DNA of 64,000 bases from assembly GCA_965232595.1 (NCBI GenBank), contig OZ246983.1, positions 4,278,001 through 4,342,000 on the forward strand. The letters are read 5' to 3'. The notes under the pieces are model-generated. The model was not told the origin of the DNA. It saw nothing but the letters and a program-made list of their open reading frames with translations, and did not search any database. This document shows positions 47,037-56,392 of the stretch, in pieces. How positions within the stretch are numbered: position 1 is the first letter of the stretch; the number at the start of each line of letters is the position of its first letter. Source of the stretch: SZUA-309 sp965232595 (GTDB lineage Bacteria; Pseudomonadota; Gammaproteobacteria; Pseudomonadales; Azotimanducaceae). The position numbers and the translations under genes are program-made.

Positions 47037-49703
47037 TTAGAGGGACTCCAGCATGGACTGAGCTTTCTGCTGCTGGTCCGAGTTACCTTCGTCCATCACT
47101 TCCTTGAGGATATCCCGGGCGCCGTCCGCATCACCCATGTCGATGTAGGCGCGCGCCAGATCGAGCTTGGTGTTGGCGCTGTCGCCCTCATCCTCGAAGT
47201 CGAACTCGTCGTCGGCCGCAACCGCGGTCTCCAGATCCAGCTCGTCCAGCGGATCTTCGTCGGCACTGGCAATGGCCTCAACGGCCACATCCGAATCGTC
47301 CGCGAGCGTGTCGGCTTCAGCGGCAGCAGCTTCCTCGCTGATGCTGGCGGCCGCTTTCTCCAGGTCGGCGTCGATGGTGAGCTCTTCGGTTTCGGCAAAG
47401 CCGCCGCTGTCGGGCTGCTCGCGCTCCTCTTCCGCGTCGTCTGCGGTCTCGATGTTCAGATCCGTAGTGTCGAACTCGATGTCGGGAACTTCTTCCGTCT
47501 CGGCTTCGGCAGCGTCAGGATCGAAGTCCATGCCCAGGTCACCGCCGAGCTGATCACCCGCACCGGCCGTTTCATCCGCGGCAGTTTCGGGCGCGGGCGC
47601 GTCCGTTTCGGCAGCAGAGGTGTCCAGCTCATCGAGCTCGAGTTCGAAGTCCAGCGCGCCGCCGTCATTTTCGGCCTGGTCAGTCGCCTCTTCTGCGGAC
47701 GTTGCTTCGGCAGCGTCGGCGCTGAAGTCCAGGTCTGCCAGGTCATCCGAGCCCGCCGCGGCCGCTTCGAGCTCCGCGTCGTCCTGGTCGGCCAGCGACT
47801 CTGCAGAAGCCGAATCACCGGTTTCTTCCGCCAGCATGTCGTCCAGAGTGATCGCTTCCTCGCCGAACTGGTTTTCCAGCTCGCGCGCGGTGAGCAGCGC
47901 TTCCTCGTCGTCGCAGTACTCGATCAGCGAGGTCATGTGCTCGTCGAACGCCGCCCGGTCACCCGACTCGGCGTAAACCTCGAGCAGCTTCAGGCGCACA
48001 TCGTTTCGCTCCGGCTCGTCCTCCAGGACGCCGAGCAGCAGGCCGATCGCCTGAGCGTAACGACCGTAGGCAATGTAGATGTCGGCTTCGCCGATGACGT
48101 CGCTGGTCTGCGAACCCTGCAGCTCTTCGTCCGCTTCTTCTTCGATCACCTCGTCGCTGGCAACCGCATCCAGATCGTCGTCGTCCGCCTCAATCTCCGC
48201 TTCGTCGAACTCGCCAACCTCAGGTTCGGTGCGCTCTTCTTCGGCAAAGGCGGCCTCGGCATCAAAATAGTCGTTCTCTTCTTCAGCAGCGCGGCGCTTA
48301 CGTTGCGCGACCATGCCGCCGACCAGAAGCAAAACCAGAACACCTGCGCCGCCGTACATCACCATGGGTGACTGCCACCAGGGGGTGGCTGCGGCCTGGG
48401 CGCTCTGGTTTTGGTTCTGGGGAGTCGGTTCTTCAGCCTGTGGGCCGGCACCAGGATTTGCCTGCGAGGCCGCCTGAGCTGCGGCCAGCTGGGCCTGCAG
48501 TTCGGCAATCTGCTGGTCTCTCACTTCGATCTGCCGGTCCCGGACCGCAAGCTGATCGCTGGCGATCTGCTTCTCGTGGTCCAGCGCGTAGGTGAGCTCT
48601 TCGACCTGACGGCCGAGCTTGTCGGTTTCCTCGAGGGCTGCAGCCAGGCTGCCAGCGTCGCCACCAACGCCAGTGGTGCTGTCGCCATCTTCGGCAACGA
48701 TCCTGAGCTCGCCATCAGTGGCCTGGGCGGCCTCTGCAGCGGTTGTGCTGGTGCTCGCATCCACCGGGCTGCGCAGATCGGAAGTCTGATCTGCCGCTGC
48801 GGCAGGGCGACGATCGGCAATCATCTCGCCGAGGGGCTCTCCCCGGGTGTAGGCACGCCATTCCTCGTCGTGCCGAGCCACTTCACCAAGCGCTTGCTCC
48901 GCGCTGCGGGCGCTGGCCTGGGCCTCGCTGGGCAGCTTGAGCACGTAACCTGCCTTTAGCAGGTTGATGTTGCCGTTGATGAAAGCATCCGGATTCAGCT
49001 CGGCAATCGCCAGCATGGTCTGCTGCACGTTGACGGCGTTTGACGGCCGGGCCCGTGAGGCAATGGACCAGAGGGTATCCGAGCGGTCGGTCATCCCGTA
49101 CTCGTCACCTGCAAGCCCCCGATCCAGCGGTGAGGGCTGGCTGGGCGCCTCATCCCGCGGCGCCATCTGCACCCGGGTGCCGGTGTTGGCGGGTTCTACC
49201 CGCTGCACCCGGCCGGTGTTGCTGGCGCTGCGATTCTGGGACGGTGCGCTGACGGCAGGCGCTGCTGCCTCGCTGAAGGTCGGCGGATCAAGCAGTACGG
49301 TGTACTCCTTGAGCAGGCGGCCATTCGGCCAGAGCACTTCGACAATAAAGTTGAGATACGGCTCGGTGATCGGTCGGCTGGAGGTGACTTCGATCTGCGG
49401 CTCCCCGTTCGGCGTGTAGCCGACCTGGAAGTCGAGGCCGGTGAGGAAGAAGAATCGCTCCACCCCAACCCGGTCGAAGTCTTCGCTGGAACCCAGTGCA
49501 ACCAGGATCTCTCCCGGTTCCAGACCGGAGGCGTCATAAAGCTCGATGGTGGCCTTGAATTCCTGATTCAGGGCCGAATCGAGCTCAATCTCGCCAAGTC
49601 CAAGCCCCCAGCTCTGCGGCGCAACGGACACCGCCAGAAAGCTAAGAATAATTGCGCTGACGCGGCCAGGCGCGCGCAATCGGCTGAGCAAGAACCTATA
49701 CAT
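47037..49703 (-). CDS. fimV: FimV-like peptidoglycan-binding polar hub protein
   Basis: An 888-residue inner-membrane protein that in Pseudomonas organises polar type IV pilus and chemosensory machinery. A signal peptide (VSAIILSFLAVSVAPQSWG) is followed by the conserved FimV N-terminal region (GLGLGEIELDSALNQEFKA), a LysM domain (about 200-257), a coiled coil (about 340-410), one membrane helix near 446-470, and a very acidic cytoplasmic region with a TPR-like segment. The FimV C-terminal domain (KLDLARAYIDMGDADGARDILKEV) ends it. ATG 49703 was chosen because the signal peptide follows directly. Its presence suggests type IV pili or polar organisation. Confidence 0.93.
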   Translation of the reverse strand: MYRFLLSRLRAPGRVSAIILSFLAVSVAPQSWGLGLGEIELDSALNQEFKATIELYDASGLEPGEILVALGSSEDFDRVGVERFFFLTGLDFQVGYTPNGEPQIEVTSSRPITEPYLNFIVEVLWPNGRLLKEYTVLLDPPTFSEAAAPAVSAPSQNRSASNTGRVQRVEPANTGTRVQMAPRDEAPSQPSPLDRGLAGDEYGMTDRSDTLWSIASRARPSNAVNVQQTMLAIAELNPDAFINGNINLLKAGYVLKLPSEAQASARSAEQALGEVARHDEEWRAYTRGEPLGEMIADRRPAAAADQTSDLRSPVDASTSTTAAEAAQATDGELRIVAEDGDSTTGVGGDAGSLAAALEETDKLGRQVEELTYALDHEKQIASDQLAVRDRQIEVRDQQIAELQAQLAAAQAASQANPGAGPQAEEPTPQNQNQSAQAAATPWWQSPMVMYGGAGVLVLLLVGGMVAQRKRRAAEEENDYFDAEAAFAEEERTEPEVGEFDEAEIEADDDDLDAVASDEVIEEEADEELQGSQTSDVIGEADIYIAYGRYAQAIGLLLGVLEDEPERNDVRLKLLEVYAESGDRAAFDEHMTSLIEYCDDEEALLTARELENQFGEEAITLDDMLAEETGDSASAESLADQDDAELEAAAAGSDDLADLDFSADAAEATSAEEATDQAENDGGALDFELELDELDTSAAETDAPAPETAADETAGAGDQLGGDLGMDFDPDAAEAETEEVPDIEFDTTDLNIETADDAEEEREQPDSGGFAETEELTIDADLEKAAASISEEAAAAEADTLADDSDVAVEAIASADEDPLDELDLETAVAADDEFDFEDEGDSANTKLDLARAYIDMGDADGARDILKEVMDEGNSDQQQKAQSMLESL

Positions 49704-50028
49704 AGGTGCCCCCTCTCGATACGTCATTAGTTTTGAACAGGCGTCGGAACCCCTCCCGGGACCCCTCGAAGGTATCGAGGACCGGAGAGTGAAGGCTTCC
49801 CTCCCCAACAGAAGAAAACCCGACCAGCGATAGTGTCACTGCCGTCCTGTGCAAGTTTCTCAACATCTGCGGTCTGTTCCCGTGGAAAATCCAGTTCCGT
49901 AGGCGAACGTTAACCTAGAAGATCAGACCAAATATTGCAGTAAGTACCAATTATGGCAGTTCTTTTTGGGGTAATGACAGTCCTCTGAGGCCCGAACTGT
50001 CATATTTTTTCATCAATTTCGCCCCGGC
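49704..50028. other. fimV-asd intergenic region with a plus-strand terminator-like hairpin
   Basis: 325 bases without a convincing gene, more AT-rich than its surroundings. At 49974-50010 the plus strand has a perfect 8-bp stem (atgacagt/actgtcat, loop of 14) followed by ATTTTTT, the form of an intrinsic terminator, yet no plus-strand gene precedes it. In the minus direction (after asd) the same hairpin lacks a T tract. A weak minus-strand promoter for fimV (TTGCAC-N16-TATCGC) lies near 49828-49855. Confidence 0.45.
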
Positions 50029-51048
50029 TCAGCGGAGCATCGGGATGAGCTGCTCGGCGATCTGCACGCTGTTCAATGCCGCACCCTTGCGGACGTTGTC
50101 GGAAACCACCCACAGATCAAGACCTTGCGGATGCGACAGGTCTTCACGGACGCGACCGACAAACACCGGATCAGTACCCGCTGCCTGGCCCACCGCGGTG
50201 GGATAGCCGCCGGGTTCAGCATCATCCATCAGGGTCACCCCCGGAGCGGCCGCCAGCAGCGCGCGGGCTTCTTCGACCGGGAGCTTCCGCTGCGTTTCGA
50301 TGTGAACGGCCTCAGAATGCCCGTAGAACACGGGAATCCGCACACAGGTGGGGTTCACCTGGATCGCCGGGTCGAGGATCTTCTGGGTCTCCCAGACCAT
50401 CTTCATCTCTTCCAAGGTGTAGCCATTGTCCTGAAACCCCGCAATCTGGGGGATGGCATTGAAGGCGATCTGCACTGGCATGACCTTGGGCTCGATCGGC
50501 CGGGTATTCAGGAGATCGGCGGTCTGGCCCGCCAGTTCCCGCACCCCGCCGGCGCCGGCGCCGGATACCGCCTGGTAGGTCGCCACGTTCACGCGCTCGA
50601 TGCCAGCGGCGTCATGCAGCGGCTTCAGCGCCACCACCATCTGAATGGTCGAGCAGTTCGGATTGGCGATGATGTTCCGATTCCGGAACTCGGCGATGGC
50701 CGCAGCGTTCACTTCGGGCACAACCAGCGGAATATCGTCGTCGTAGCGGAACTTCGAGGTGTTGTCGATGACCACACAGCCGGCCTCGGCGGCTTTCGGG
50801 GCAAACTCGGCAGAGAGGTCGCCACCGGCGGAGAACAGGCCGATCTGCGCCTCGGAGAAGTCAAACTGATCAAGACGTTTGACCATAACCGAGCTACCGC
50901 GGAACTGGATCCGCTTACCCTCGGAGCGTTCGCTCGCTAGGAGGTGCAGCGTCCGCACCGGGAAGTCCCGCTCTTCCAGAATTTCGACCAGCGCCTCACC
51001 CACGGCACCCGTGGCACCGGCGATCGCTACATCAAAACCGTCACTCAT
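50029..51048 (-). CDS. asd: Aspartate-semialdehyde dehydrogenase
   Basis: Reduces aspartyl phosphate to the semialdehyde feeding lysine, diaminopimelate, threonine and methionine. The 339-residue protein has VAIAGATGAVGEA, the catalytic Cys in NPNCSTIQM (about 132) and the His of YGHSEAVHIE. It starts at ATG 51048 (MSDGFD), overlapping leuB by eight bases. In Pseudomonas an asd is followed by an asd-like pseudoenzyme (usg) before fimV; only one copy is present here and its catalytic residues are intact. Confidence 0.95.
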   Translation of the reverse strand: MSDGFDVAIAGATGAVGEALVEILEERDFPVRTLHLLASERSEGKRIQFRGSSVMVKRLDQFDFSEAQIGLFSAGGDLSAEFAPKAAEAGCVVIDNTSKFRYDDDIPLVVPEVNAAAIAEFRNRNIIANPNCSTIQMVVALKPLHDAAGIERVNVATYQAVSGAGAGGVRELAGQTADLLNTRPIEPKVMPVQIAFNAIPQIAGFQDNGYTLEEMKMVWETQKILDPAIQVNPTCVRIPVFYGHSEAVHIETQRKLPVEEARALLAAAPGVTLMDDAEPGGYPTAVGQAAGTDPVFVGRVREDLSHPQGLDLWVVSDNVRKGAALNSVQIAEQLIPMLR

Positions 51049-52153
51049 CTCGGCCTCCTTCATTGAGCGCCGCCAGCACGGCTTCGCCCATCTCCTGGGT
51101 TCCAACCAGCTGAATGCCGCCTTCGCCGTCCGCCGGGGCGATGTCCGCTGTCCGATAGCCCGCCGCCAGGATCTGATTGACCGCGGCCTCGATGCCATCG
51201 GCAGCCGCCGGCGCATCGAGGCTGTAGCGGCACATCATGGCCACGGAGAGGATGGTCGCCAGAGGGTTGGCCTTGTTCTGGCCCGCAATATCGGGCGCAG
51301 AGCCATGCACCGGCTCGTAGAGACCGCTGCCGTCCGCCGCCAGGGACGCGGAAGGCAGCATACCCAGCGATCCGGTGAGCATGGCGGCCACATCAGAGAG
51401 GATGTCGCCGAACATGTTGCCGGTCACCACCACGTCGAACTGCTTCGGCGCTCGGACCAGCTGCATGCCCGCGTTGTCTACATACATGTGCGATAGCTCG
51501 ACATCGGGGTAGTCTTTAGCAGTCTGGTTGACAACCTCCCGCCAGAGCTGGGTCACCTCCAGCACGTTCGCCTTATCCACGGAGCACAGACGACCGCCCC
51601 GCTTCTGCGCCAGCTCGAATGCCACCCGGGCGATCCGGTCGATCTCGTGCTCGCTGTAGACGTAGGTGTTGAAGCCCCGCCGCTCGTTGTTCACCACCTC
51701 CACACCGCGCGGCTCGCCGAAGTAGATACCCCCGGTGAGCTCGCGGACGATGAGGATGTCCAGATCCGCCACCAGCTCCGGCTTCAGCGAGGACGCATCG
51801 GCCAGCGGGCCGAACAGAATCGCCGGCCGCAGGTTGGCAAACAGCTCGAGGCCGGAGCGGAGCCCGAGCAGGCCCCGTTCGGGGCGCTCAAGGGTGGGTA
51901 AATCGTCCCATTTCGGGCCGCCAACCGCGCCCAGCAGCACCGCCCGGCTCGCTTTCGCCTTCTCCAGCGTTTCCGGCGGCAGCGGCGAGCCGGTTTCATC
52001 AATGGCTCGGCCGCCGACCAGCGCCTCATCCAAAGACAACGACAGGCCATGCAGCTCCGCCGCGCGCTTCAGGACGGCAACGGCGACTTCCACCACGTCC
52101 GGGCCGATGCCGTCCCCGGGCAGGATCAGGATGTTCTGAGTATCTGCCGTCAT
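51041..52153 (-). CDS. leuB: 3-isopropylmalate dehydrogenase
   Basis: Oxidative decarboxylation step of leucine synthesis. The 370-residue enzyme has LPGDGIGPDVVEVA, the substrate arginines around RPERGLLGLRSGLELFANLRPA, TGGIYFGEPRG, and the NAD motif GSAPDIAGQNKANPLA. Full length. It overlaps leuD by four bases and asd by eight, so leuCDB-asd reads as one operon. Confidence 0.97.
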   Translation of the reverse strand: MTADTQNILILPGDGIGPDVVEVAVAVLKRAAELHGLSLSLDEALVGGRAIDETGSPLPPETLEKAKASRAVLLGAVGGPKWDDLPTLERPERGLLGLRSGLELFANLRPAILFGPLADASSLKPELVADLDILIVRELTGGIYFGEPRGVEVVNNERRGFNTYVYSEHEIDRIARVAFELAQKRGGRLCSVDKANVLEVTQLWREVVNQTAKDYPDVELSHMYVDNAGMQLVRAPKQFDVVVTGNMFGDILSDVAAMLTGSLGMLPSASLAADGSGLYEPVHGSAPDIAGQNKANPLATILSVAMMCRYSLDAPAAADGIEAAVNQILAAGYRTADIAPADGEGGIQLVGTQEMGEAVLAALNEGGRDE

Positions 52154-52809
52154 TGCTCGGCTCCTTCCAGGCGCCCGAACAGCCAGGGCATCTTCGTTTT
52201 GTGGGCCTGCTCGAACGCTTCGATGTCGGGTTGGTGCGCCAGGGTCAGGCCGATATCGTCAAGCCCTTTCACTAACGAGTTCTTGCGCATGCTATCGACT
52301 CGAAAACCGATCTTCCTGCCGTCCGGCAGCTCGATTTCCTCATCGAGCAGGTTGATGCTGATCGACGCGGCTTCTTCCCCGCTGCAGATCGAGAAGAGTT
52401 CGTCGACTATTTTCTTTTCTAAAACAATAGGTAGGAGGCCATTCTTATAGCAATTACTATGGAAGATATCGGCAAAGCTCGGTGCGATTACGGCACGGAA
52501 GCCATACTCCATCAGAGACCAGACCGCATGTTCCCGGCTGGAGCCGCAGCCGAAGTTCTCCCGAGCGAGCAGAAACCTGGCGCCCTGATAACGCGGATCG
52601 TTGAGCACAAAGTCGTGATTGAGCTGCCGCTCATTGGGCGTCATGCCCATATCGCCCTCATCCAGGAAGCGCCAACCGTCAAACAGGTTGTCGCCGAAGC
52701 CGGTCCGGCGGATGGACTTCAGAAACTGCTTCGGAATGATCTGATCCGTGTCCACGTTGACGCGGTCCAGGGGCAGAACGGTGCCCGATTCGATGGTAAA
52801 TGCCTTCAC
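52150..52809 (-). CDS. leuD: 3-isopropylmalate dehydratase small subunit
   Basis: Partner of LeuC in isomerising 2- to 3-isopropylmalate. The 219-residue swivelling domain has NVDTDQIIPKQFLKS, the conserved LARENFGCGSSREHA and APSFADIFHSNCYKNGLLP. Four-base overlaps on both sides (leuC and leuB) show tight translational coupling. Confidence 0.97.
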   Translation of the reverse strand: MKAFTIESGTVLPLDRVNVDTDQIIPKQFLKSIRRTGFGDNLFDGWRFLDEGDMGMTPNERQLNHDFVLNDPRYQGARFLLARENFGCGSSREHAVWSLMEYGFRAVIAPSFADIFHSNCYKNGLLPIVLEKKIVDELFSICSGEEAASISINLLDEEIELPDGRKIGFRVDSMRKNSLVKGLDDIGLTLAHQPDIEAFEQAHKTKMPWLFGRLEGAEQ

Positions 52810-54221
52810 AGCAGTTCCCTCACGTCGATGAAATGACCGGTTACGGCAGCAGCAGCCGCCATAGCCGGGCTGACCAGGTGCGTGCGGCCTCCGTGCCCCT
52901 GGCGGCCTTCGAAGTTGCGGTTGGAGGTGGAGGCACAGTGCTCACCCGGCTGCAGCTTGTCTGGGTTCATGGCCAGGCACATGGAGCAGCCCGCGGCCCG
53001 CCATTCGAACCCGGCATCCACGAAGATCTGCGCCAACCCCTCGGCCTCGGCCTGGGCCTTCACCAGCCCCGAGCCCGGCACCACCATGGCCTGAGTCACG
53101 CTGCCGGCAACTTTCCGGCCTTTGGCGATGGCCGCCGCCGCCCGCAGATCTTCGATGCGGGAGTTGGTGCAGGAGCCGATGAAAATCCGATCCAGGCGGA
53201 TGTCCGTGATCGGCTGATCGGCGCTAAGGCCCATATAGGTGAGCGCTCGGGCGATGCTGTCCGCCTGAGCCTCGTCAGGTGCGTTGGCCGGATTCGGGAC
53301 CGCGGCGTTTACGCCGAGCACCATTTCCGGCGATGTGCCCCAGCTGACCTGGGGGACCAGGGACGCGGCGTCCAGGATCAGCTCCTGATCAAACACCGCA
53401 TCCTCGTCACTGACCAGCGTCCGCCAGTATGCCTCCGCGGCTTCCCACTGCTCGCCGGTGGGCGCGAAGGGCCTGTCACGCACATAGTCTAGCGTCTTGT
53501 CGTCTACCGCCACCATGCCGGCTCTGGCGCCCCCCTCGATGGACATGTTGCAGACCGTCATGCGCCCTTCCATGGACAGTGACTGAATCGCCTCGCCCCG
53601 GAACTCGATGGTGTGACCGGTAGCACCGGCCGTACCGATCCGGCCAATGACCGCAAGCACCAGGTCTTTGCCGGAAACGCCCTCAGGCAGCGCCCCATCG
53701 GCACGCATGCTGAAGTTCTTCGCCTTGCTCTGCACCAGGCACTGAGTGGCCAGCACGTGCTCAACGTCGGAGGTGCCGATACCCTGCGCGAGAGCGGCAA
53801 AGGCACCGTGAGTCGAGGTGTGGGAGTCACCGCAAACGATGGTCATTCCCGGCAGCGTTGCGCCCTGCTCCGGACCGATGACGTGCACAATCCCCTGGCG
53901 ATCGTCGAGGATGTCGAACTGGGTGATGCCGAACCGTTTGCAGTTGGCGTCCAGCGTTTCCACCTGCTCCCGGGCGATCAGGTCGGTAATGCCGTCGATG
54001 CCCGCGGCCCGGTTTTCGGTCGGCACGTTGTGATCAGGAGTGGCCAGATTGGCATCCACCCGCCAGGGAGCCCGTCCCGCCATGCTCAGGCCCTCAAAGG
54101 CCTGTGGGGAGGTGACCTCGTGCAGCAGCTGCTGATCGATGTAGAGCATGGTCTGGCCATCGTCTCGAGTGCCCACCACATGGGCATCCCAGACCTTGTC
54201 GTAGAGGGTTTTCCCGGCCAC
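52806..54221 (-). CDS. leuC: 3-isopropylmalate dehydratase large subunit
   Basis: A 471-residue aconitase-family subunit holding a [4Fe-4S] cluster through cysteines in GSCTNSRIED and CSMCLAMNPD. Other motifs: CGDSHTSTHGAFAALA and the substrate HNVPTEN. The GTG start at 54221 has AGGA eight bases upstream. First gene of leuCDB-asd. No leucine leader peptide or terminator precedes it; control is more likely by the divergent LysR protein. Confidence 0.97.
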   Translation of the reverse strand: MAGKTLYDKVWDAHVVGTRDDGQTMLYIDQQLLHEVTSPQAFEGLSMAGRAPWRVDANLATPDHNVPTENRAAGIDGITDLIAREQVETLDANCKRFGITQFDILDDRQGIVHVIGPEQGATLPGMTIVCGDSHTSTHGAFAALAQGIGTSDVEHVLATQCLVQSKAKNFSMRADGALPEGVSGKDLVLAVIGRIGTAGATGHTIEFRGEAIQSLSMEGRMTVCNMSIEGGARAGMVAVDDKTLDYVRDRPFAPTGEQWEAAEAYWRTLVSDEDAVFDQELILDAASLVPQVSWGTSPEMVLGVNAAVPNPANAPDEAQADSIARALTYMGLSADQPITDIRLDRIFIGSCTNSRIEDLRAAAAIAKGRKVAGSVTQAMVVPGSGLVKAQAEAEGLAQIFVDAGFEWRAAGCSMCLAMNPDKLQPGEHCASTSNRNFEGRQGHGGRTHLVSPAMAAAAAVTGHFIDVRELL

Positions 54222-54275
54222 AGCGCAGTTCCTGACGTTTTTTGAGGCAGAGGATCTTAGGACTGAGCATTAAAT

Positions 54276-54294
54276 AAAACAAATTCATTGTTTT
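54276..54294. promoter_or_regulatory. AT-rich inverted repeat in the leuC-lysR spacer
   Basis: AAAACAA (54276-54282) and TTGTTTT (54288-54294) are perfect inverted arms around five bases, in the most AT-rich part of the 134-base divergent spacer. Likely a promoter or operator region; the protein is unknown. Confidence 0.4.
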
Positions 54295-54303
54295 TATCTA
54301 TAT

Positions 54304-54320
54304 GATTCCTCAATGGAATC
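54304..54320. promoter_or_regulatory. Predicted LysR-type box (T-N11-A)
   Basis: GATTCC (54304-54309) and GGAATC (54315-54320) are inverted arms around TCAAT, containing T-N11-A, the general recognition form of LysR-type regulators. It lies 36 bases before the regulator's ATG, suited to autorepression and activation of leuCDB. Confidence 0.6.
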
Positions 54321-54355
54321 TCATCAATCCGACCGGGCGACAACGGAGACAGGCA

Positions 54356-55228
54356 ATGGACGCAACGGACCTTGAGACCTTTCTCGCGGTGGCGGAAGAC
54401 CGCTCCTTCTCGCGGGCGGCAGAGCGCCTGCACCTGACCCAGCCGGCAGTGACCAAGCGCATCAAGCGCCTGGAGGAACACCTGGCGACCCTGCTGTTCG
54501 ACCGGATCGGCCGCCGGGTGGAGCTGACCCAGGGCGGTCAGCTGCTGTTACCCCGAGCCCGGGCGCTCCTGGCTGAGATCGCTGATACCCGACGCATGCT
54601 GGAGAACCTGAGCGAGGCCGTCTCCGGCTCGTTGCACCTGGCGACCTCGCACCACGTTGGCCTGCATCGGCTGGCGCCGGTGCTGAAGACGTTCAGCAGC
54701 CGCTACCCGGACGTGCAGCTGGATATCCGATTCGAGGATTCGGAAGCGGCCCATGAGCTGGTTCGCCGGGGTGACAGCGAGCTGGCTGTCGTCACGCTGG
54801 ACCCGAAGGGATCTGAAGATCTGGCGTACCTGCCGCTCTGGGACGACCCGCTGACGTTCATCGTCGCCCGGGACCACCCGCTGGCAGAACGGCGGGCGCT
54901 GAGCCTCGAGGAGCTGGCCCGTTACCCGGCCATTCTGCCCGGGCTGGCCACCTACACCGGCAGGATCGTCGCCGAGCTGTTCAGCCAGCGGCAGATCGCG
55001 ATCAGCGCCCCGCTGTCCACCAACTATCTGGAGACCATCAGCATGCTGACCGGGACTGGCCTCGGCTGGAGCCTGCTACCACGATCCATGCTGACCGATG
55101 AGCTGGTGGCGCTGCAGACCGATGCGCCGCCACAGCACCGCACCCTGGGCTGCGTGACCAACCCGATGCGCAGCCGCTCCAACGCAGCAGACGCGTTCGT
55201 AAGGATTCTCGAGCGGTTCAGGGACTGA
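54356..55228 (+). CDS. LysR-family regulator divergent from leuCDB
   Basis: A 290-residue regulator with an N-terminal winged helix-turn-helix (DLETFLAVAEDRSFSRAAERLHLTQPAVTKRIKRLEEHL) and a periplasmic-binding-like effector domain (from about 90). ATG 54356 starts the conserved domain. The same arrangement, a LysR gene divergent from leuC, occurs in Pseudomonas. It probably controls leuCDB in response to a leucine-pathway intermediate; the effector is inferred, not shown. Convergent with aroC with no bases between the stops. Confidence 0.9.
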   Translation: MDATDLETFLAVAEDRSFSRAAERLHLTQPAVTKRIKRLEEHLATLLFDRIGRRVELTQGGQLLLPRARALLAEIADTRRMLENLSEAVSGSLHLATSHHVGLHRLAPVLKTFSSRYPDVQLDIRFEDSEAAHELVRRGDSELAVVTLDPKGSEDLAYLPLWDDPLTFIVARDHPLAERRALSLEELARYPAILPGLATYTGRIVAELFSQRQIAISAPLSTNYLETISMLTGTGLGWSLLPRSMLTDELVALQTDAPPQHRTLGCVTNPMRSRSNAADAFVRILERFRD

Positions 55229-56305
55229 TCAGCGTTCCGGACGATCAGCGGCGCTGACCTGACCCCGATGCCGCAGGAGGTGATCCATCAGCACCAGGGC
55301 GAGCATGGCCTCGGCGATGGGTACCGCCCGAATGCCCACGCAGGGATCGTGACGACCCTTGGTCACCACCTCGACCTCGTTGCCCTGCCGATCGATGCTA
55401 CGCCCCGGCGTGGTGAGGCTGGAGGTGGGCTTGAGCGCAATGCTGGCGAGCAGATCCTGGCCGGTAGAGATGCCGCCGAGCACGCCACCGGCGTGGTTGC
55501 TCTGAAAACCATCCGCACGGATTTCGTCACGATGTTCGGTGCCCCGCTGTTCCACCGCGGCGAAGCCGTCGCCGATGGCCACACCCTTCACCGCGTTGAT
55601 GCTCATCAGGCCAGCGGCAAGCTCCGCGTCGAGCTTGCCGAACACCGGCTCACCGAGCCCCGCCGGCACGCCGGAAGCCCGCACCGTCACCTCGGCACCA
55701 ATCGAATCGCCGTCGCGCCGCAGCTGATCGATCAGGGCGGCAATTTCTTCCACCTTCGTCGGGTCCGGGCAGAAAAAGTCGTTTTCGCTGATGGCGCTCA
55801 TGTCTTTCGGCTGCACCTGAATAGCGCCAACCGCGGACAGGTACCCCTGAATGCTGATGCCCTGAGTCGCCAGGTACTTCTTGGCGATCGCTCCGGCAGC
55901 GACGCGCATGGCCGTTTCCCGGGCTGAAGAGCGACCGCCACCGCGGTAGTCACGGATGCCGTACTTGGCATCGTAGGTGAAGTCGGCATGGGCCGGGCGG
56001 TACAGCTCCTTGATGTCGCTGTAGTCCTTGCTCTTCTGATCGACGTTGTCGATGGCAAGGCCGATGGACGTGCCGGTGGTCACCCCTTCGAACACGCCGG
56101 AGAGGATGCGCACCTGGTCCGGCTCTTTGCGCTGGGTCGTGTATCTGGACTGGCCGGGACGGCGTCGATCCAGATCCAGCTGCAGGTCTGCCTCGCTGAG
56201 CGCAAGACCCGGCGGGCAGCCGTCCACCACTGCACCCAGCGCGGGGCCATGGCTCTCGCCGAAAGTGGTGACTGTGAATGCCTGCCCGAAGGTATTGCCG
56301 GCCAC
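55229..56305 (-). CDS. aroC: Chorismate synthase
   Basis: Last step of the shikimate pathway, using reduced flavin. The 358-residue protein has GESHGPALGAVVDGCPPG, GRSSARETAMRVAAGAIAKKYL, and the C-terminal GGISTGQDL and RHDPCVGIRAVPIAEAM signatures. Start GTG or ATG region at 56305 gives MAGNTFGQ, the family N-terminus. Downstream of prmB by 87 bases, as in many Gammaproteobacteria. Confidence 0.97.
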   Translation of the reverse strand: MAGNTFGQAFTVTTFGESHGPALGAVVDGCPPGLALSEADLQLDLDRRRPGQSRYTTQRKEPDQVRILSGVFEGVTTGTSIGLAIDNVDQKSKDYSDIKELYRPAHADFTYDAKYGIRDYRGGGRSSARETAMRVAAGAIAKKYLATQGISIQGYLSAVGAIQVQPKDMSAISENDFFCPDPTKVEEIAALIDQLRRDGDSIGAEVTVRASGVPAGLGEPVFGKLDAELAAGLMSINAVKGVAIGDGFAAVEQRGTEHRDEIRADGFQSNHAGGVLGGISTGQDLLASIALKPTSSLTTPGRSIDRQGNEVEVVTKGRHDPCVGIRAVPIAEAMLALVLMDHLLRHRGQVSAADRPER

Positions 56306-56392
56306 GAGAAGATCCGTTACTGCTGGTGACGCGGCAGTATGCGGAAATGTCGTATCAGGTCAAATACTTACCCTGTCCTGCGCGACCTCCCG

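Noticed and set aside
54222..54355. Leucine leader-peptide attenuator before leuC
   Set aside because: No short frame with runs of Leu codons and no terminator hairpin with a T tract are present in the spacer.
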